Shown: piece after piece, positions 17,952-25,979 of the stretch
Position numbering within the stretch: position 1 is the stretch's first letter
How the letters are laid out: each line of letters begins with the position of its first letter
Source: Oceanibaculum indicum P24
Lineage (GTDB): Bacteria > Pseudomonadota > Alphaproteobacteria > Oceanibaculales > Oceanibaculaceae
Assembly: GCF_000299935.1 (NCBI RefSeq)
Contig: NZ_AMRL01000003.1
Coordinates: 1 to 64,000, forward strand
Direction: 5' to 3'
DNA length: 64,000 bases
Translations under genes and position numbers: made by a program
Notes under the pieces: model-generated
The model's input: only the letters and a program-made list of their open reading frames with translations
Told to the model about the DNA's origin: nothing
Databases searched by the model: none

Positions 17952-18287
17952 ATGGAGATCAAGGAAAGCGATCACGGCGATACGCTGGTCGTCATCTTGT
18001 CCGGCAGGCTGGACAGCACGACAGCGCCGGAGTTCGAGCGGCACATCATCGGACGCATCGAAGGCGGCCGGAACGACATCGTGATCGATTTCGGCGGGCT
18101 CGAATTCATCTCCAGCGCCGGCTTGCGCGTCATGCTGATGGCGGCCAAGCGGGTGAAGGCCGGCAAGGGTCGCCTCAGCCTGTGCGCGCTGAACGACAAT
18201 ATCGCCAAGGTCTTCGAGATCAGTGGCTTTCTCGCGATCTTCACCATCTATCCGGACAGCGGCGCCGCCTTGGCCGGTAACAGGTAA
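17952..18287 (+). CDS. STAS-domain anti-sigma-factor antagonist (RsbV-like)
   Basis: The 111-residue single STAS domain is of the SpoIIAA/RsbV type. The conserved phosphorylation segment DFGGLEFISSAGLRVMLMA is present at about 53-71, so one of its two serines should be the switch residue. Unphosphorylated, such proteins bind an RsbW-like kinase and free that kinase's partner. A matching phosphatase lies immediately downstream and a matching ATPase four genes further on, completing a partner-switching set. GAGGGCT precedes the start. Confidence 0.9.
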   Translation: MEIKESDHGDTLVVILSGRLDSTTAPEFERHIIGRIEGGRNDIVIDFGGLEFISSAGLRVMLMAAKRVKAGKGRLSLCALNDNIAKVFEISGFLAIFTIYPDSGAALAGNR

Positions 18288-18355
18288 GCTGTGATGCCTT
18301 CGACCGGGCCGCGCACCGCCGGCCCCCTTTCCGTCGTTCGGGGCATTCCCTCACC

Positions 18356-20317
18356 ATGTCGCTGAAACTCCGCCTCCTGTTGCTGATCGTCGGGTTGCTG
18401 AGCGCCGCCATCCTAGGGCTGGCGGTCTCGCTCGGCTGGCAGGCGCGCAACGCGATCCTGCTGCAGGCGGAATCCGATGGCACCCGCATCGCCCGCGTGC
18501 TGGCGCAGGCGGCCTCCGTCGCCAACACGGTGCCGGCGGAAATCGAGCAGGTGATCGGCCGGCAGATGGTGTCCGAGGCGCTGCTGACAGCGCATCTGTT
18601 CGACATCGCGGAGCAGGCTGGCCTCTCCACCGAGGCGGTCAATGCCCGGCTGATGGAGATCACGGCGCGCAGCGCGATCACCGAAATCTGGGGTTTCGAC
18701 GAATCCGGCACTTCGACCTATGGCAGCCTGCCGGATGTCGGCCTGCAGATCTTCCCCGACCCGGAACGCAGCCCGGTCCTGTCGCGCTTCTGGCATCTGC
18801 TGTCGGGCGAGAAATTCTCCGTCACCGGCCCCGGCATCGACCGCGATCTCGACGGAAAGCGCTTCAAATATGCCGGCGTACGCGGCGTCAGCGCACCGGG
18901 GGCGGCGCTGGTCGGCTATGATTTCGACTTTATCGGCGGCATCGTGGACAGGATCGGCCTCGTGCAGGTGGTGCGCAGCCTGCTGGATAGCGGCCGCGTG
19001 AACGCGATCTGGGTGTTCGACTATCAGTTCCAGCCGCTCGCCCAGGGCACGGTGTTCGGTGACGAGGTGAACCAGCCGCCGGACAGCCGGGAGCAAGAAG
19101 CGCTGGACGACAGCATCCGCACCGGCAGCACGGCAAGCTGGCTGGCCGGGCGCGACATGGTGGTGGTGACGCCGATCCCCGGTCCCGATGGCGGCCCGAT
19201 TGGCGCCACGCTGCTGCGCCTGCCGACCGACGGGCTGCAGAAGCTGATGCAGTCCAGCCTGATCTATACCGCCATCGTCGCCGGGCTGGTGCTGGCCGCC
19301 AGCCTGATCACCGCGACCTGGTTCTCGCACCGGCTGACCCGCCCGCTCACCAGCATCGGCGAGGCGGCCCACGCGGTCGAGCAGCAGCGTTATGTCCGGG
19401 GCCAGCTTCAGCAGGTCGCCGGCCGCAGCGACGAGTTCGGCAACCTCGCCCGCGTGTTCGAGGAGATGGCCAAGCAGGTCTTCGCCCGCCAGGAGGAACT
19501 GGATGCGCTGGTGAAGGAACGCACCCTGCAGCTGCAGCAGAAGAATGAACAGCTGGAAGCCGCCAACGCGCAGATCGAGCAGGAGCTGCTGCTCGCCCAG
19601 AACATGCAGACCGCCATCCTGCCGGCCGCCTTCCCGCAGGACCCGCGCTTCACCGGGTACGCGATGATGAAGGCGGCGCGCCATGTCGGCGGCGATTTCT
19701 ACGATTACTTCATGCTGGACGAGGACCGCATCGCCGTGGTCATGGCCGACGTGTCCGGCAAGGGCGTGCCGGCGGCCTTCTTCATGGCAGTGTCGCGCAC
19801 GGTGATCCAGAGCGTGGCGCAGAAGGCGGACGGTCCGGGCGACTGCCTTGCCCGCGCCAACGATCTGGTATGCCAGGAGAACCCGCTGGAGCTGTTCGTT
19901 ACCGTGTTCTACGGCATCCTCAATGCCCGCACCGGCGAGTTCCGCTTTGCCAATGGCGGGCATAACCCGCCCTATCTGATCGGCGCGGACGGTACCGTCA
20001 CGGCGCTGGAGACCACCGGCGGCATGGCGCTCGGCATCCTCGACGAGATGCCCTTCGCGGAAAAAAGCGTGACCCTGCGGCCGGGCGACTCGCTGTTCCT
20101 GTTCACCGATGGCGTGACGGAAGCCTTCGACCCTGCCAACGAGGAATATGGCGAGGCCCGGCTGGAATCTGCCCTGCAGGGCAGCCATTCCCTTGCCATC
20201 GAGGTGCTGGCCCAGCGCGTGGTGGACGATGTGGGCGCCTTCAGCAACACCGCCCCGCAATCGGATGATCTGACATGCCTGGCGTTGCGCTATGCCGGGC
20301 CGGGCGGGCGGACATGA
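18356..20317 (+). CDS. Membrane-anchored PP2C/SpoIIE phosphatase with HAMP domain (RsbU-like)
   Basis: The 653-residue protein has a first membrane segment at about 5-27, an extracytoplasmic sensor region at about 28-301 and a second membrane segment at about 302-323 (YTAIVAGLVLAASLITATWF). A HAMP linker, a coiled coil (about 376-415) and a C-terminal SpoIIE/PP2C domain follow. Metal-site residues are seen at D447 in HVGGDFYDY and in MADVSGKGVPAAFFMA, with FTDGVTEA later. It should dephosphorylate the STAS protein in response to an outside signal. Its stop overlaps the methyltransferase start as ATGA. The ligand is unknown; the size fits a Cache-like sensor, but I cannot prove that. Confidence 0.9.
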   Translation: MSLKLRLLLLIVGLLSAAILGLAVSLGWQARNAILLQAESDGTRIARVLAQAASVANTVPAEIEQVIGRQMVSEALLTAHLFDIAEQAGLSTEAVNARLMEITARSAITEIWGFDESGTSTYGSLPDVGLQIFPDPERSPVLSRFWHLLSGEKFSVTGPGIDRDLDGKRFKYAGVRGVSAPGAALVGYDFDFIGGIVDRIGLVQVVRSLLDSGRVNAIWVFDYQFQPLAQGTVFGDEVNQPPDSREQEALDDSIRTGSTASWLAGRDMVVVTPIPGPDGGPIGATLLRLPTDGLQKLMQSSLIYTAIVAGLVLAASLITATWFSHRLTRPLTSIGEAAHAVEQQRYVRGQLQQVAGRSDEFGNLARVFEEMAKQVFARQEELDALVKERTLQLQQKNEQLEAANAQIEQELLLAQNMQTAILPAAFPQDPRFTGYAMMKAARHVGGDFYDYFMLDEDRIAVVMADVSGKGVPAAFFMAVSRTVIQSVAQKADGPGDCLARANDLVCQENPLELFVTVFYGILNARTGEFRFANGGHNPPYLIGADGTVTALETTGGMALGILDEMPFAEKSVTLRPGDSLFLFTDGVTEAFDPANEEYGEARLESALQGSHSLAIEVLAQRVVDDVGAFSNTAPQSDDLTCLALRYAGPGGRT

Positions 20318-21261
20318 CCATGGCCGGGTGCAAGATGAAACGGAATGCCAGTGAAAGCGGGATGCCCGGCACGGCGGAGGAGACCTCCCTGCCCTATGGT
20401 TCCCAGGCTGAACAGGCGATGGAAAAGACGGACGAGATGAACGACGCTGCGGCCATACAGAACGCGAGCGATGGCGAGATCGCGGCCATTGCGCGTGCCT
20501 ATGAACGCTATTTCGCCAGTGGCTTCTACGACCAGCGCTATCCCCGCCACAATGCGCAGAGCCTGGCGACGATTCTGCAGGTCGGCAGGGAGGCCCGCGC
20601 CATCCTGGATTTCGGCTGCGGCGACGGGCGCTATGTGCTGCCGCTGCTGCATACGACAGGCGCGCGGATATTCGCCTATGACATCTGCCCGGTGGCGCTG
20701 AAGAGCCTGGAGCGCCGCATCGCCAATGAACCGGCACGCGACCGGGTGCAGACGATCCTCGGCCCGCGCGAGGACTATACCGAGGGCGCGCCGGTCGATC
20801 TGGCGCTCATCATGTTCGGCGTGCTGGGGCATATTCCGGGCCGGGCGAACCGGGTGGCAACGCTGCGCCGCATCCGCGACCTGCTGACGCAGCAAGGCAG
20901 CGGAAACCTCGTCGTCAGCGTGCCCAATGCCGCCCGGCGGTTCCGGTTGGAGCAGCAGGAACACAAGGCTGCCCTGGCGGCAGGCCAGCCGCGCCCGCCG
21001 GCCCGCGAGGACGGCGATATTCTTTACAGCCGCGCGCATGACGGCGAGCGGATCGAACTGTTCTATCATCTCTACAGCCCGGCCATGCTGGCCGGTGAAC
21101 TGCGCGATGCCGGCTTCCGGAACGTCCGGATGCAGGCGGAGAGTGTGTGGCCGGAATCCGGCGTCACCCGCTCCGCCACGCTGGCTACGTTCGACAGGCT
21201 GTTGCGGTCGGTCACCCCGCCGGGCCTCGGCTATGGCATTCTGGCGACGGCGGAGGCATGA
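20314..21261 (+). CDS. Class I SAM-dependent methyltransferase
   Basis: The 315-residue Rossmann-fold methyltransferase has motif I ILDFGCGDGRYVLPLL at about 107-122 and the post-I region FAYDICPVALKSLERR. An acidic/hydrophobic motif near DLALIMFGVLGHIPG is followed by a C-terminal half with LFYHLYSPAMLAGELRDAGF. Its ATG overlaps the phosphatase stop (ATGA) and its own stop is adjacent to the next start, so it is tightly coupled in the operon. No other RiPP-modifying enzyme is present, which makes it the only visible candidate for tailoring the peptide. It could instead act on a small molecule. A ~45-residue low-conservation N-terminus means the true start could be later. Confidence 0.85.
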   Translation: MTMAGCKMKRNASESGMPGTAEETSLPYGSQAEQAMEKTDEMNDAAAIQNASDGEIAAIARAYERYFASGFYDQRYPRHNAQSLATILQVGREARAILDFGCGDGRYVLPLLHTTGARIFAYDICPVALKSLERRIANEPARDRVQTILGPREDYTEGAPVDLALIMFGVLGHIPGRANRVATLRRIRDLLTQQGSGNLVVSVPNAARRFRLEQQEHKAALAAGQPRPPAREDGDILYSRAHDGERIELFYHLYSPAMLAGELRDAGFRNVRMQAESVWPESGVTRSATLATFDRLLRSVTPPGLGYGILATAEA

Positions 21262-21263
21262 GG

Positions 21264-21995
21264 ATGGGAAACACGGCCTTGGCAACGGAAACGGTGACAA
21301 CGGCGGCGATCCGCTTCGAGGATGTCAGCAAGCACTTCGGAGAGACACCCGTGCTGGAGGCGGTCTCCTTCACCGTCCTGCCCGGCCAGGTGGTCTGCAT
21401 CGCCGGACCGTCGGGGACCGGCAAGACCACGTTGCTGCGCCTGGTGAATGCGCTCACCCCCGCCGATCAGGGGCATATCCAGGCCGGCCCCTTCAACGTC
21501 ACCCAGCCCGGTACCGACCTGCAGGCGCTGCGCCGCTATGTCGGGATGGTGTTCCAGCGCTACAGCCTGTTTCCACACAAGAGCGTGCTGGAGAATTTGA
21601 CCATGGGGCCGCGCCAGGTGCTGCGCCGGCCGCGCGCGGAGGCTGAGGAGCAGGCCATCGATTTGCTGAACCGGCTGGAAGTGGCGGAGCTGCGCGAGCG
21701 CTATCCGGGGGAGCTTTCGGCCGGCCAGCAGCAGCGCGTGGCGCTGGTGCGCGCCCTGACGATGGATCCGAAAATCCTGCTGCTGGACGAGGTGACCGCC
21801 GCCCTCGATCCGCGCATGGTGGACAAGGTGGCGGAGCTGATCCGCCAGATGGCGGCCACCGGCATGACCATCCTGGCCTCCAGCCATGACATGCGCTTCG
21901 CCACCCTGTGCGCCGATCTGCTGGCGCAGCTGGACCGGGGCCGGCTCGGGCCGCTGCAGCCCCCTCCGCCCCCCTCTCCGGCAGTGGAACCGTAA
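21264..21995 (+). CDS. Amino-acid-type ABC transporter ATP-binding protein (orphan)
   Basis: This is a 243-residue ABC ATPase of the GlnQ/HisP group. It has Walker A GPSGTGKTT, the Q-loop region FQRYSLFPHKSVLENL, signature LSAGQQQRVALVRAL, Walker B ILLLDEVTAALDP, and H-loop SSHDMRF. I choose ATG 21264 because GGAGG lies seven bases before it; the ATG at 21258 overlaps the previous stop but is too close to that site. No permease is adjacent. A convergent operon at 31-34 kb encodes amino-acid-type permeases and binding proteins without an ATPase, so the two probably form one importer. Confidence 0.88.
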   Translation: MGNTALATETVTTAAIRFEDVSKHFGETPVLEAVSFTVLPGQVVCIAGPSGTGKTTLLRLVNALTPADQGHIQAGPFNVTQPGTDLQALRRYVGMVFQRYSLFPHKSVLENLTMGPRQVLRRPRAEAEEQAIDLLNRLEVAELRERYPGELSAGQQQRVALVRALTMDPKILLLDEVTAALDPRMVDKVAELIRQMAATGMTILASSHDMRFATLCADLLAQLDRGRLGPLQPPPPPSPAVEP

Positions 21996-22001
21996 CGGGC
22001 T

Positions 22002-22418
22002 ATGGCGGCGCGGCTGGAAATCTCCATCGCCAATGACCGGAACGCCATCCCGGAAATCGTCGGCGCGGTCACCGCGCTGATCGAGGAGAACGGCCTTGCC
22101 CCCGATATCGCCTATGCCATCGAACTCGCCATCGACGAGCTGGTGACGAACGCGATCTCCTACGGCTATCCGGACGGCGCGGCCGGCACGGTCACGGTCG
22201 AGGTCGCAATCGAGAGCGACCGCATCGTGCTGGTCGTGCGCGATGACGGTATCGCCTTCGATCCGCTGGCGCAGGCGCCCGAACCGACACTGGAGGGCAA
22301 TGTCGAGGATAGGCCGGTCGGGGGGCTTGGCCTGCATCTGGTGGAAGCGATGATGGATGAAGTCGCCTATGAACGGCGCAACGGGGAGAACCGGCTGACC
22401 TGCGTGAAGCGGCGCTAA
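22002..22418 (+). CDS. RsbW/SpoIIAB-like ATP-binding protein
   Basis: The 138-residue GHKL-type ATPase is of the anti-sigma kinase family. The N-box ELAIDELVTNAISYGYP is at about 41-57, the G1 box VVRDDGIAFDP near 75-85, and the G2 box GGLGLHLVEAM near 106-116. Such proteins phosphorylate a STAS partner and hold a sigma factor or other target. The STAS and PP2C partners are in the same operon. No sigma factor of the usual partner-switching type is encoded here, so its output target is open. Confidence 0.88.
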   Translation: MAARLEISIANDRNAIPEIVGAVTALIEENGLAPDIAYAIELAIDELVTNAISYGYPDGAAGTVTVEVAIESDRIVLVVRDDGIAFDPLAQAPEPTLEGNVEDRPVGGLGLHLVEAMMDEVAYERRNGENRLTCVKRR

Positions 22419-22459
22419 GCCGCGCAAGGACGGCGGGAACGAAGGAAGGGGCGGAATCG

Positions 22460-23716
22460 ATGGCGGACGGTATCTTCAGGAAGACCGCGCTGGAACGGCT
22501 GTCCTCGCCGGACCAGCTCGACCGTCTGATCACCGTCACCAGACCGCGCGGCTGGATGGCGCTGGTCATGCTGTGCGTGATCGCCGCCGCCGCCATCGCC
22601 TGGGGCATCCTCGGCAGCATCCCGACGCGCGTGCAGGGCAATGGCATCCTCATCAGCACCGGTGGGCAGGTCGTCAATGTGCAGGCCCCGGGCAGCGGCA
22701 CGCTGAGCGAGATCGACATCCGTGTCGGCGAGACGGTCGCTGCCGGACAGGTCGTCGCCCGGCTGTCCCAGACCGATGCCGCGCAGCGCTATGAGAATGC
22801 GCTGGCCGTGGTCGAGGAGAAGCTGGACAACCAGCGCCGCGTGGAAGAACAGGCCGACCAGGAATGGGCGGTGAAGCAGCAGAATTTCGACCGCCGCCGG
22901 GCGGCCCTGCGCGACCGGCTGGCCGCCGGGCAGCAAAGGCTGGACTTCCTGCGCGGGCGGCTGGCCGATGAGGAAAGGTTGCTGGCGGACAAGGTCATCA
23001 CCCGCGAGGTCGTGGCCCGGACCCGCGACGAGGCCAACCGCGCCGCCCAGGAAGTGGCGGAGGTGCGCAACGACCTGGCGCGGATCGAGGCCGAGGCGCT
23101 GGACCTCTCGGCAACGCTCGACAATCGCCGCCGGGCCGCCGAGGATGCGGTCAGCGAGGCACGCCGGCAACTGGCGCAGGTCGAGGCGACGCTGAACCGC
23201 GCCACCATCGTCATCGCTCCGGCCAGCGGCACGGTTACCGAGGTGAAGGTCTCGCAGGGCGCGCTGGTCACGGAAGGCCAGTCGCTGTTCGCCTTCCAAT
23301 CCGGCGGCACGTTCCTCGATCTTGTCCTCTACATCCCCCCGCAGCATGGCAAGCGGGTAAAGCCCGGTATGCCGGTGCAGATTTCCCCCTCCACCGCCCG
23401 GCGCGAGGAATATGGCACCGCGCTTGGCACTGTGGACTGGGTCTCCGACTTCCCGGCGACGCTGGAGGGCATGCGCGCGGTGCTGCAGAATGACGAGCTG
23501 GCGCGCAATTTCCAGCAGGGGGGACCGCCCTACGTCGCCCGTGTGGCGCTGCAGCACGACCCCGAGACGGTCAGCGGCTATCGCTGGAGTTCCGCCAAGG
23601 GAGCGACGCTGGCACTGTCCGGCGGCACACTGGCCAGCGCGGAGATCACGGTTTCCGAGCAAGCGCCGGTGACCCTCATCATCCCGCTGCTGCGCGAATA
23701 TACCGGGCTGTTCTGA
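22460..23716 (+). CDS. NHLP bacteriocin system secretion protein (HlyD-like adaptor)
   Basis: The 418-residue membrane-fusion protein belongs to the NHLM_micro_HlyD type. One inner-membrane segment (about 32-50) is followed by a biotinyl-lipoyl-like half (NVQAPGSGTLSEIDIRVGE), a long coiled coil at about 115-245, the second lipoyl half (IVIAPASGTVTEVKVSQG) and a beta-barrel region ending PLLREYTGLF. It should bridge the ABC exporters to TolC. AAGGAAGGGGCGG precedes the start; the next gene begins six bases after its stop. Confidence 0.92.
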   Translation: MADGIFRKTALERLSSPDQLDRLITVTRPRGWMALVMLCVIAAAAIAWGILGSIPTRVQGNGILISTGGQVVNVQAPGSGTLSEIDIRVGETVAAGQVVARLSQTDAAQRYENALAVVEEKLDNQRRVEEQADQEWAVKQQNFDRRRAALRDRLAAGQQRLDFLRGRLADEERLLADKVITREVVARTRDEANRAAQEVAEVRNDLARIEAEALDLSATLDNRRRAAEDAVSEARRQLAQVEATLNRATIVIAPASGTVTEVKVSQGALVTEGQSLFAFQSGGTFLDLVLYIPPQHGKRVKPGMPVQISPSTARREEYGTALGTVDWVSDFPATLEGMRAVLQNDELARNFQQGGPPYVARVALQHDPETVSGYRWSSAKGATLALSGGTLASAEITVSEQAPVTLIIPLLREYTGLF

Positions 23717-23722
23717 TCGCCG

Positions 23723-25978
23723 ATGACCGACAGCACATCCGCCCCCGTAGCCCCCGGCGCTCCTGCCCCATCCCCGGCGCCGAAGCCGAATGCCCCGAAA
23801 GGCGGCCGGCGCTTCCGCACGCCCACCATCCTGCAGATGGAGGCAACGGAATGCGGCGCCGCCGCACTTGCGATGATCCTCGCCCGGTTCGGTCGCTGGG
23901 TGCCGCTGGAGGAGTTGCGGGTGGAGTGCGACGTGTCGCGCGACGGCTCCAAGGCCTCCAACATCCTGCGCGCGGCACGGCGCTACGGGCTGGTGGCGAA
24001 GGGCTACCGGCGCGAGCCGGAGAGTGTCACCAACCTGCCCTTCCCGATGATCATCTTCTGGAACTTCAACCACTTCCTGGTTCTGGAAGGGATCGATCGG
24101 AAAGCCGGAAAGGTGTGGCTGAACGACCCGGCGCTGGGTCCGCGTACGGTCAGTCTGGAGGAGTTCGATTCGGGCTTCACCGGTGTGTGCCTGGTGTTCG
24201 AGCGCACGCCGGACTTCAAAAAGGGCGGCGAGAAGCCCAGCATCATTGGCCCGCTGAAGCGCCGGCTGCGCGGCTCGCAGGGCGCTATGGCCTATGTCAT
24301 GCTGGCCACCCTGCTGCTGGTGCTCCCCGGCCTGGTCATTCCGGTCTTTTCCAAGATCTTCGTCGATGACGTGCTGATCGGCGGCACCTCGCAATGGCTG
24401 CTGCCGTTGTTGATCGGCATGGCGGTGACCGCCGCGCTGCAGGGCACCCTCACCTGGCTGCAGCAGATCCACCTGTCGCGGCTGGAGATGAAGCTGGCGC
24501 TCAGCTCCTCCGCCCAGTTCTTCTGGCATGTGCTGCGGCTGCCGGTGGAGTTCTTCAACCAGCGCTTCCCCGGCGATATCTCGGCGCGGGTCTCCTCCAA
24601 CGACGACATTGCCACCCTGCTGTCCGGGCAGCTGGCGAACAACATCATCGGCCTGGTGATGATCGGTTTCTACGCCATCGTCATGCTGTTCTACGATGTC
24701 TGGCTGACCATCATCGGCGTCGGGCTGGCACTGCTGAACTTCCTGGCGCTGAAGGTCGTCGCCCGCCGCCGCGAGGACAGCAGCCGCAAACTTGTGAACG
24801 AACAGGGCAAGCTGGCCGCCACCTCGATCAGCGGCATCCAGCTGATCGAGACGCTGAAATCCAGCGGGTCGGAGAGCGATTTCTTCTCCAAATGGTCCGG
24901 GTTGCAGGCCAAGTACCTGACCGCCCAGCAGGAGCTGGCGGTCACCACGACGCTGATCTCCGCCGCCCCCATCCTGCTGTCCGCGCTGTCCACGGCGGCG
25001 ATCCTGGCGGTGGGCGGCTTCCGGGTCATCGACGGCGAACTGACCATCGGCGGGCTGGTCGCCTTCCAGGCGCTGCTGGCGAATTTCTCCACACCCATCG
25101 AACAGCTGGTCGGGCTGGGCGGCGAGATCCAGACCATCAAGGGCAGCCTGACGCGCATCGAGGATGTGCAGAAGTACCGGATCGATGACCGGCTGGGCGA
25201 AACCGAACGGATGTTCGCCACCGCCGCGCCGGAGCGCCCTCTGCCGCCGAAGCTGCGCGGCCATATCGAGCTGCGCGACCTGGTGTTCGGCTATAACCGC
25301 TCCGACAAGCCGCTGATCGATGGGCTGAACCTGACCGTGCAGCCGGGCCAGCGCGTCGCCCTGATTGGCGGGTCGGGCAGCGGCAAATCGACCATCGCCA
25401 AGATCGTCAGCGGCCTGTACCGCCCCTGGTCCGGCAGCGTGCTCTATGACGGCATCCCGCTGGACGAACTGCCGCACGCCTATTTCGCCAACTCCGTCTC
25501 CACGGTGGATCAGGAAATCTTCCTGTTTGCCGGCACGGTGCGGGAAAATATCGGCATGTGGGACAATTCCGTCAGCGAGGAGATGATCACCAGGGCGCTG
25601 CGCGATGCCTGCATCCTGGATGCCATCGAAAGCCGGGCCGGCCGCTACGAGTCGCTGATTGCCGAGAATGGCGGGAATTTCAGCGGTGGCCAGCGCCAGC
25701 GGCTGGAGATCGCCCGCGCGCTGGCCGGCAACCCGACCGTGCTGATCCTCGATGAGGCAACCAGTGCGCTGGACCCGGTGGTCGAGAAACGCATCGACGA
25801 GAATCTGCGGCGGCGCGGCTGCACCTGCCTGATCGTCGCACACCGCCTCAGCACGATCCGCGACTGCGACGAGATCATCGTGCTGGAACGCGGACAGGCA
25901 GCGCAACGCGGCAAGCACGAAGAACTGATCGCCGTGGACGGCCCCTATCGTCGGCTGATCCGGTCGGGAGAAGCCTGA
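23723..25978 (+). CDS. NHLP family export ABC transporter with C39 peptidase
   Basis: The 751-residue peptidase-permease-ATPase fusion (NHLM_micro_ABC1 type) cuts the leader after the double glycine and exports the core. The C39 domain spans about 30-160, with C44 in ATECGAAAL, oxyanion Q38, H117 in NFNHFLVL and D135 in NDPALG all intact. Six membrane helices lie at about 180-460. The ATPase has Walker A GGSGSGKST, signature FSGGQRQRLEIARAL, Walker B VLILDEATSALD and H-loop AHRLSTI. It lies between the adaptor and the second ABC exporter with one to six bases between genes. Confidence 0.95.
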   Translation: MTDSTSAPVAPGAPAPSPAPKPNAPKGGRRFRTPTILQMEATECGAAALAMILARFGRWVPLEELRVECDVSRDGSKASNILRAARRYGLVAKGYRREPESVTNLPFPMIIFWNFNHFLVLEGIDRKAGKVWLNDPALGPRTVSLEEFDSGFTGVCLVFERTPDFKKGGEKPSIIGPLKRRLRGSQGAMAYVMLATLLLVLPGLVIPVFSKIFVDDVLIGGTSQWLLPLLIGMAVTAALQGTLTWLQQIHLSRLEMKLALSSSAQFFWHVLRLPVEFFNQRFPGDISARVSSNDDIATLLSGQLANNIIGLVMIGFYAIVMLFYDVWLTIIGVGLALLNFLALKVVARRREDSSRKLVNEQGKLAATSISGIQLIETLKSSGSESDFFSKWSGLQAKYLTAQQELAVTTTLISAAPILLSALSTAAILAVGGFRVIDGELTIGGLVAFQALLANFSTPIEQLVGLGGEIQTIKGSLTRIEDVQKYRIDDRLGETERMFATAAPERPLPPKLRGHIELRDLVFGYNRSDKPLIDGLNLTVQPGQRVALIGGSGSGKSTIAKIVSGLYRPWSGSVLYDGIPLDELPHAYFANSVSTVDQEIFLFAGTVRENIGMWDNSVSEEMITRALRDACILDAIESRAGRYESLIAENGGNFSGGQRQRLEIARALAGNPTVLILDEATSALDPVVEKRIDENLRRRGCTCLIVAHRLSTIRDCDEIIVLERGQAAQRGKHEELIAVDGPYRRLIRSGEA

Positions 25979-25979
25979 G

